Shown here: positions 44,940-49,837 of the stretch, piece by piece
Layout: every line of letters starts with the position of its first letter
Position numbering within the stretch: position 1 is the first letter of the stretch
Source: an uncultured Desulfosporosinus sp.
GTDB taxonomy: Bacteria; Bacillota; Desulfitobacteriia; Desulfitobacteriales; Desulfitobacteriaceae
Assembly: GCA_927405585.1 (NCBI GenBank)
Contig: CAKMJS010000055.1
Location: 1 to 49,837, forward strand
Direction: 5' to 3'
Length of the DNA stretch: 49,837 nucleotides
Made by a program: the position numbers and the translations under genes
Notes under the pieces: model-generated
What the model was told of the DNA's origin: nothing
What the model saw: only the letters and a program-made list of their open reading frames with translations
The model's database searches: none

Positions 44940-44988
44940 GATATTCGAAGTTCGTGATTCGTGGTTCGAACAGGAAACATCGAATATC
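44940..44988. repeat. TTCG heptad element, partial copy
   Basis: GATATTCGA at one end and TCGAATATC at the other are inverse copies; between them are heptads TTCGTGA TTCGTGG TTCGAAC. It shares the 7-nt period and the GATATTCGA edge with the elements at 34,078-34,280. Located upstream of cphB. Confidence 0.7.
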
Positions 44989-45143
44989 ATGCCTAAGCTC
45001 AACTTACTTATGATTAAGGAAAAATCAACATAAGGTCCCCTATATTCTCCATCTAGAATAGGTTTAATTATACAAAGAACATTCAGAAATCACTAACATA
45101 CCATGAGATAGAACCATCTAAGCAAAGAAAGGAGGCATAGCCA

Positions 45144-45482
45144 ATGCCCAACCGTTCAATTCTCATCCATACCGCCCGTCGAAGACTTGAGCTTTATGAA
45201 GGAAACCGATTAATTCATCAATATCCCATTGCAGTTGGCAAGGGATCGACCCCTACTCCCAACGGTCACTACACTATCGCCACCAAAACAGTATATCCAG
45301 GCGGTGTCTTTGGTAGTCGTTGGATGGGACTTTCTCTTCCATACTATGGCATTCACGGAACGAATAACCCGGCAAGCATTGGCCAGGCAGTATCCAAAGG
45401 ATGTATCCGTATGCATAACCACGACGCCGAAAGCCTTTACCAACTAATTGAAATAGGAACCACAGTAATTATTCAACGCTAA
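45144..45482 (+). CDS. L,D-transpeptidase (YkuD domain)
   Basis: A 112-residue protein that is almost only the YkuD catalytic domain: IHTARRRLELYEGNRLIHQY, PIAVGKGSTPTPNGHYTI, the catalytic block YGIHGTNNPASIGQAVSKGC, then IRMHNHD. The conserved His and Cys are present. Such enzymes cross-link peptidoglycan. There is no signal peptide or membrane segment, which also holds for several spore-former YkuD proteins. GAAAGGAGG precedes the ATG. Plus strand, between cphB and yabG. Confidence 0.92.
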   Translation: MPNRSILIHTARRRLELYEGNRLIHQYPIAVGKGSTPTPNGHYTIATKTVYPGGVFGSRWMGLSLPYYGIHGTNNPASIGQAVSKGCIRMHNHDAESLYQLIEIGTTVIIQR

Positions 45483-45486
45483 AACG

Positions 45487-45574
45487 GGGCGTGTTTCGCG
45501 TGTTAAAGGCGTGTTAAAAGGACCGTCCCTTTAACACGTTAACACGTTTAACAACGTTATTAGTACTAACACGC
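45487..45574. repeat. GTGTTAA palindrome cluster
   Basis: CGTGTTAAA ... TTTAACACG forms a hairpin (45,510-45,538) flanked by further CGTGTTAA and TTAACACG copies, giving several alternative pairings. It follows the L,D-transpeptidase stop, so it may act as a terminator, but no U-run follows. Confidence 0.65.
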
Positions 45575-45601
45575 TCTCAACTCGGTCCGTAATCGCGCCT
45601 A

Positions 45602-46438
45602 CTAATATGGGCTCCTAGGGTAGCCCTTCCGCATCTGACCTCGCGTCTCAATCCCCCCAACTCCATCCGTCCCCGTAATAGTATGCAAAAGAATATCCTT
45701 CACCGAAACAATCTGATCCATAGGGGTAAACGCAATTCTCTCCACAACAAAAACGGGATCAAAGGCATGGATCAGCATGCGTTTGGGAGATGAAGCGAAG
45801 TTTGCCCCTGCCGATAGAATAGCCTCATAGTTAGACTGACAAGCTCCGGCAAAGATCACCAATGTATCTCTATCATGCTGAAAACGACGAGCTTCCAGAA
45901 CAGACTCCACAAAATAGCGAGAGCTGCGGTAACTGTCCAAACTATGAAAATCTTTTTTTCCTCTTATAAAAGCATCATGACCCGTTAAGACCAAGATATC
46001 TGTCGGATTTTCTTGTAAAATTTTTCGAATAACTTTTGGTTGTTCGATTTCAGATTTACAAACCCCCTTGGCTTGGATTCCCATTTGCTTATACGTTTTA
46101 ATACATTGGCTTAAATACTCCTGGTCGCCATCAACTTGTAACACCCGTCCAGGTATCTCAAAGAAGTCACTATTATCGTCCAGATCTACTTTTCTTTGAT
46201 TCGTTAATTTGTTTAATTTCTGATAGATCATCTTATTATCCTTACGCTCATAATTGGCAACTTCCACTGGACTCTTGACAATTAGGTCGGAAACTGGTGC
46301 ATCAGCAAGTAACCTTAAATTAAGCCCTTTAAGAATAACCGTAGCGTCGCCTTCCGAATTTGCATGTATCTGATCAATGTGAAAGAAAATATCCTCTTGA
46401 TGTGAGAACCGTGCAACAATATCGCCGACATGAAACAT
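45602..46438 (-). CDS. yabG: Sporulation-specific protease YabG
   Basis: Mother-cell protease that trims and processes spore coat proteins. The 278-residue protein has the YabG layout: an N-terminal beta-rich part (MFHVGDIVARFSHQEDIFFH) and a protease domain with TDILVLTGHDAF, YRSSRYFVESVLEARRFQ and VIFAGACQSNYEAILSAGAN, holding the likely catalytic His and Cys. AGGAGG is 7 nt before the ATG at 46438. In B. subtilis yabG is controlled by sigma-K; a CATANNNTA sequence lies upstream here. Confidence 0.94.
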   Translation of the reverse strand: MFHVGDIVARFSHQEDIFFHIDQIHANSEGDATVILKGLNLRLLADAPVSDLIVKSPVEVANYERKDNKMIYQKLNKLTNQRKVDLDDNSDFFEIPGRVLQVDGDQEYLSQCIKTYKQMGIQAKGVCKSEIEQPKVIRKILQENPTDILVLTGHDAFIRGKKDFHSLDSYRSSRYFVESVLEARRFQHDRDTLVIFAGACQSNYEAILSAGANFASSPKRMLIHAFDPVFVVERIAFTPMDQIVSVKDILLHTITGTDGVGGIETRGQMRKGYPRSPY

Positions 46439-46475
46439 AGCCAAACCTCCTTATCGTAGTTCCACGAGATTGCTA

Positions 46476-46513
46476 TATACTATGTCGAACCAATTCAAAC
46501 GGCATATAGTATA
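46476..46513. promoter_or_regulatory. Symmetric divergent promoter region yabG / glycosyltransferase
   Basis: TATACTAT (46,476-46,483) and ATAGTATA (46,506-46,513) are inverse copies. Each side contains a CATANNNTA match (minus CATAGTATA, plus CATATAGTA), the -10 pattern of sigma-K promoters. I could not assign -35 elements. Confidence 0.4.
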
Positions 46514-46543
46514 CCAAGTTATCAATTAAAGGGGGGCTCAAAG

Positions 46544-47392
46544 ATGTTCGCGGTCGTCATTCCTGCCAAAAATGAAGAAAAGAGCATCATGCCCACTTTG
46601 ACCACCATTTTACGCCTTCCTGTCAGTTACATCATTTTGGTTCTCAACGGTTGTACGGACCAGACCTTCAAACTTGCACGTTCAATTCCCGATTCTCGGA
46701 TTCATATCCTTTATTTTTCAGACTCCTTAGGGATTGATATACCACGAGCGATTGGAGCGCGCTATGCACGCCATTTAGGGGCTAAAGGGGCACTCTTTGT
46801 TGATGGAGATATGTCTGGAGATATCTTTGAAAATCTCCTTACCCTCATCTCCTCAGTGGAATCTGGGGTTGATGTTGCCTTAACAAATTGTTATCCCTAT
46901 ATTCCTCATCGTCATAAACTTGCCAATCTCGTCTTAAGATTTCGATCAAAGCTCAACCGCGAACTAGATCTCTTTAAAAGTCTGGGGCTTGCAACTCCCA
47001 CACATGGCCCGCATGCGCTTTCTCAACGTGCGATGAATTCCCTTCCTCTTGAAGCCATCGCGATTCCTCCACTTACCCTGTACTGGTCAAAAAAATTTGA
47101 CCTCATCATCAAAGTGGCCACCTCCATCCCTCATGAAGCACTACACTCTCCAAGAAAGCATCGGCGTCATGCTCGTCTGATTGCTGAAACTATCATTGGA
47201 GACTGCCTGATGGGTTTAACACTTATCCACAATGAACCCCCCACTCGGTCACTAGGCAAACACAATTTAATGGGCTACCACCCGGAACGGCGTTTTGATC
47301 TCCTTCATTGTTGGGAGAAGTCACTACTATCACAGGATATGTTTTATGAACAACATGTCATCATCTCCGGATTATCCTCTCACTTCGAATAG
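46544..47392 (+). CDS. Family 2-like glycosyltransferase
   Basis: A 282-residue cytoplasmic-type glycosyltransferase with a GT-A fold start: VVIPAKNEEKSIMPTLTTIL, VLNGCTDQTFKLA, and the metal/nucleotide motif ALFVDGDMSGD (DGD in place of the common DxD). The C-terminal half is His- and Arg-rich. No membrane segment is evident. AAAGGGGGG precedes the ATG. It is divergent from yabG with a symmetric promoter region, so a role in spore envelope sugar is inference. The sugar donor is unknown. Confidence 0.85.
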   Translation: MFAVVIPAKNEEKSIMPTLTTILRLPVSYIILVLNGCTDQTFKLARSIPDSRIHILYFSDSLGIDIPRAIGARYARHLGAKGALFVDGDMSGDIFENLLTLISSVESGVDVALTNCYPYIPHRHKLANLVLRFRSKLNRELDLFKSLGLATPTHGPHALSQRAMNSLPLEAIAIPPLTLYWSKKFDLIIKVATSIPHEALHSPRKHRRHARLIAETIIGDCLMGLTLIHNEPPTRSLGKHNLMGYHPERRFDLLHCWEKSLLSQDMFYEQHVIISGLSSHFE

Positions 47393-47429
47393 AAAAAGGT
47401 TATGTGGACGGACTAAATGGTCTAGAACC

Positions 47430-48014
47430 CTACTTTATATTAATATCACGCTTCTTTAAGTAATCATCGATCTTATTCATTTCCTCCACCCTTACGTGCA
47501 CGGTCGGCTGGATTTTTTCTTCTTGAACTCCATTCCACTTCAAGTAAATCAGTTGACTGTATGATTTTTTCAAGATGGGGTCTGCATAGTGTATGTCTAC
47601 CACAACATAATGGGGGTTAATATTAAATTGCTTGGGATAGACCTCCTCACTAGGTATGAACATAACTAAGTTTGAAGAGGAATCTTTGGGTATTTCGTTG
47701 ACAATCGCTGATTCATCGTGATGAATTGGCTTTCCAGTTAATCCCTCATCAAAGACAATCGTCTCGCTTGACAAATCTTTGGCTGGATGCATTCCCACAT
47801 TAGTAAATTTCAACTCAAAACTAAGTTCAGTACCCAGATCAACTTTAGGCGACTCTTTTAGTATGAAGTATGGGCGTGCCGTCTCCTGTTGTGCTTTCCA
47901 CGCTGCTACCGTTAAATAGACCGTAATTAAAGCTGTTAGAGCTAATACTGTCGTCGCTGTTGTGGCAATGATATTCGACCATTTTAATAATCGTTTCTTG
48001 TTTGCTTTTTCCAA
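47430..48014 (-). CDS. Unknown membrane-anchored protein
   Basis: A 194-residue protein with a basic N-terminus, one transmembrane segment (about 16-38) and a soluble domain rich in beta strands (LGTELSFELKFTNVGMHPAK, VVVDIHYADPILKKSYSQLI). The pattern ELKFTNVG...A suggests an immunoglobulin-like fold. I do not recognise a family. The start is TTG with GGAGG 11 nt before it. It is the last bacterial gene before the archaeal-looking segment; its upstream region is cut short there. Confidence 0.7.
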   Translation of the reverse strand: MEKANKKRLLKWSNIIATTATTVLALTALITVYLTVAAWKAQQETARPYFILKESPKVDLGTELSFELKFTNVGMHPAKDLSSETIVFDEGLTGKPIHHDESAIVNEIPKDSSSNLVMFIPSEEVYPKQFNINPHYVVVDIHYADPILKKSYSQLIYLKWNGVQEEKIQPTVHVRVEEMNKIDDYLKKRDINIK

Positions 48015-48049
48015 TCGTAGCTCTACCTCCGTAATATTGAACGTACAAA

Positions 48050-48085
48050 CTTAGACAATGCGCTCGTTAATGTTATCTTTCGGCT
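48050..48085. other. Junction between bacterial and archaeal-type DNA
   Basis: Left of here the sequence is the upstream region of a TTG-started Firmicute gene with its ribosome binding site. Right of here it codes a class I lysyl-tRNA synthetase that stops after [11 protein letters not shown], where family members continue for hundreds of residues. The switch falls within about 30 nt. Confidence 0.75.
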
Positions 48086-48654
48086 TCCAGATCAAACCCT
48101 GTGACTTTTGTGGTCGTTATTTTCCCGCACTCGTTACAGCGGGGGTTAAAAGGGCTCCATTCTTCTGCGACTGTTTTTCCAGAAACCTCTTCAAGGATTT
48201 TTGCAATTTCGTCCCTTTTCACAAGGGCGGACTTTATCGCTTCGGTATACATTCCTGCCCTGTACATTTCGGCCGCCCTGTAGACCTCGGGGTTAATGCC
48301 AAGGCGTCTGAGTGCTTCAAGGAAAGGCTTCAGGAAATGCTCAGCGTAATTTGCACATTCCCCGCATGGGCAGGGAACTTCGGAAATGGGCTTTCCCACA
48401 TGCTCGGCATAACTTTCTGGAAGGAAAGGGTAAACCTTACGCAGCGGGTCATAATTATCGGCAATGTAGATAAAACGGGCATCTGCTCCCCTATCAAGGA
48501 GAGCACGATAAGCAGCATCAGCAGTCACTACCTCCCTCATATTGCCTATATGGATGTGTCCGGAGGGAGTGATTCCAGTGGCAACAAGGTGCTTGCCACT
48601 CTTATTTAACGCGTCTTCGGCTATGACGTCTGCCCAGTGAATTGTATCAGCCAT
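48073..48654 (-). pseudogene. lysK: Class I lysyl-tRNA synthetase, N-terminal fragment (archaeal type)
   Basis: The first 193 residues of a class I LysRS of about 530. The class I signature is intact: [18 protein letters not shown] (HIGH motif in PSGHIHIGN). [14 protein letters not shown] and [10 protein letters not shown] are cysteine pairs of the zinc region. The text closely resembles Methanosarcina LysRS1 as I remember it. The KMSKS loop and anticodon domain are missing because the sequence ends at the junction, so the fragment cannot be functional. GGTGAG lies before the ATG at 48654. Methanosarcina holds both LysRS classes; the Firmicute here has its own class II enzyme at the other end. 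Confidence 0.85.
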
Positions 48655-49611
48655 GGTTCTCACCAGAATATAAGATAAACCGTAGAATCAGGTATGAAGA
48701 CAAGAAATCAGGATCTTTTCATGCATTTATCTACAGGTTTGGATTTCCTGCATAATTATCGTATCAACTGATAAACTTTGGGCTGGCAATGAAAACCCTG
48801 AAAGTACTTGATTTCTTTCCATTTCAGGGCACAGGGAACCAAAGAGAATGAAAGACGGAAAAACAGAAAAAAAGGTAGAGACTGGTAAATTAAAGAAGGA
48901 AAGGATGAAACAGGGAAAAAAGAAAGAGAGAATCAACTCAGGGAGACAAAAAAAGGAAAAAAAGTAATGGAGGTTCAAAGGCAAATTGTTTCAGGAGTCT
49001 ACAGAATTACGGAGATTTAAAATGGCGCTTTACAAGGCAAATCAAGTAAATTTGATTTACCAATAAATAAAAGCACGTATAAATATATAAATTTATCGTA
49101 TTTAGTCGATTACGTCCTTAAAAAAAAGATAATTACAGAACAACCTTACTAAAAACAACTAAAACGGAAATCCGAAATGAAAACTGTTCAGACCCGAAGC
49201 AAAAACTGCAGATTGGAAAAACAAAGAAGAATGACTGCAAAAAAATAAAAAGGGTTTGAAATATAACAATCCGTGGAAATAACAGTTTCTAAAATCCGGG
49301 CTTCAGCATAGTTTTATAAAAAAAATCTGTTGAAACCAATCAAATCATGGTGCTTTCTTTTTAACTCTCAGTTAAGCAGTGTAAACCTATTTGACCATTA
49401 ATGTAGAAAGATAACCGTTCCTGTAAAAAATAAGGCTAAAAAACAGCACTTAAAGCTAAAAACAGTGTTTTTTCAAAGAAAAGAACATATAGGCGTAAAT
49501 CTCCCATAATGCCCCAGTGAACTTTTTATGCGCCTGAATCATCCTACCAGACCTTCTATTCACAATTAAAAAGTTATATTTTTCCCCTGAGAATCAATCA
49601 TCAAAAACGGA
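48655..49611. other. 957-nt spacer without recognisable gene (archaeal-like)
   Basis: AT-rich with A-runs and no supported gene. About 48,832-48,970 is strongly purine-biased on the plus strand. TATAAATATATAAA at about 49,078-49,091 resembles an archaeal TATA box. AAATCAA/TTTGATTT form a small inverted repeat near 49,039-49,058. Open frames here look random (for example a Phe/Leu/Ser-rich one opposite the purine tract). Confidence 0.6.
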
Positions 49612-49837
49612 TTAGGCATTCCAACTCACGATTGTTCCAGTAGCCGCATCAATTTCAAATTCATATTCCATATCGTCAAAAATGATAGACCCTTCATATA
49701 CTGCTATTCCATCTTCATAATCCAGATAAAGATGAACGTCGGATTCAGTTGCCCCATAAACTTTTGCAAGTGCTGTGGATTTTGCCTTTTCTTGACCAGT
49801 ATACGTATTGTTATCACTTGACTGTGTACTGGAATGC
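49612..49837 (-). CDS. PepSY-domain protein, C-terminal part (runs off the window)
   Basis: The reading frame enters from the window end and stops at TAA (49,612-49,614), giving 75 residues. It contains AKSTALAKVYGATESDVHLY, then LDYEDGIAVYEGSII and YEFEIDAATGTIVSWNA, the typical PepSY pattern of an EG-like strand followed by YEFEIDA-TG-I. PepSY domains are thought to inhibit or chaperone peptidases, and secreted PepSY proteins are common in Methanosarcina. N-terminus, signal and any second domain are outside the window. A T-rich stretch follows the stop. Confidence 0.75.
   Translation of the reverse strand, partial: HSSTQSSDNNTYTGQEKAKSTALAKVYGATESDVHLYLDYEDGIAVYEGSIIFDDMEYEFEIDAATGTIVSWNA

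Noticed and set aside
48058-48609. 183-codon plus-strand frame opposite the class I LysRS fragment
   Set aside because: The minus-strand frame codes an unmistakable HIGH-motif synthetase; the plus frame is its shadow.
48727-48984. 85-codon Phe/Ser/Leu-rich frame in the archaeal-type spacer
   Set aside because: It is the complement of a purine-rich tract, so low complexity explains its amino acids; no start signal.

Overview
Most of this window (about 1-48,060) is one conserved chromosomal block of an anaerobic, spore-forming Firmicute. Gene content and order fit the Desulfosporosinus/Desulfitobacterium group of the Clostridia (family Peptococcaceae sensu lato); that genus-level guess is inference. 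Nearly all genes lie on the minus strand. Read in that direction the order is yabG ... ispE, (GntR), purR, spoVG, glmU, prs, pth, fin, mfd, prsA, spoVT, mazG, hup, rqcP, yabP, yabQ, (HTH gene), divIC, yabR, spoIIE, fhs, tilS, ftsH, ndk, DUF881 pair, HD protein, folP-folB-folK, DUF2520-panC-panD-birA, bioY, coaX, dusB, greA, lysS, then a 16S rRNA leader. This matches the yabG-to-lysS/rrnW region near the origin of Bacillus subtilis almost gene for gene, with lineage-specific changes.

Region by region. 1-4.7 kb: leader of an rRNA operon that continues outside the window, lysS (class II lysyl-tRNA synthetase), greA, dusB, coaX. 4.7-6.8 kb: an intact IS110-family transposase on the plus strand with a long structured non-coding 5' flank, a plausible bridge-RNA locus, separating coaX from bioY. 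6.8-10.6 kb: biotin and pantothenate genes (bioY behind a clear BirA operator, birA, panD, panC and a DUF2520 Rossmann protein). They are preceded by a terminator hairpin that contains a seven-codon mini-ORF. 10.8-15.5 kb: folate genes, an HD protein, two DUF881 proteins and ndk. 15.5-21.1 kb: ftsH with an unusual tandem-repeat tail, tilS and fhs. 21.7-30.5 kb: sporulation and division genes, with a cluster of DnaA-box-like sites upstream of a small HTH gene that overlaps divIC. 30.5-41.2 kb: mfd, an easily missed 58-residue Fin-type anti-sigma factor, pth, a PRC-barrel gene on the opposite strand, prs, glmU, spoVG, purR, a GntR regulator and ispE. 41.3-45 kb: a cyanophycin synthesis and degradation pair. 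45.1-48.0 kb: an L,D-transpeptidase, yabG, a glycosyltransferase and an unknown membrane-anchored protein.

At about 48,058-48,085 the character changes abruptly. The last 1.8 kb looks archaeal and Methanosarcina-like. It carries the N-terminal third of a class I lysyl-tRNA synthetase, cut off exactly at the join, then a long A/T- and purine-rich spacer, then the C-terminal end of a PepSY-domain protein. The simplest explanation is a chimeric assembly join between two co-occurring anaerobes; a real transfer is possible but needs read-level proof.

Three families of interspersed hairpin repeats occur in the bacterial part: IS200/IS605-like right-end hairpins (3 copies), 7-nt-periodic TTCG hairpins (two adjacent copies plus one partial) and a GTGTTAA palindrome cluster. 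Sequence-level regulatory features with good support include the BirA operator at bioY, consensus sigma-A promoters at greA and ftsH, a spoIIE promoter with the unusual 21-bp spacing, a sigma-H-type promoter at spoVG and many intrinsic terminators.
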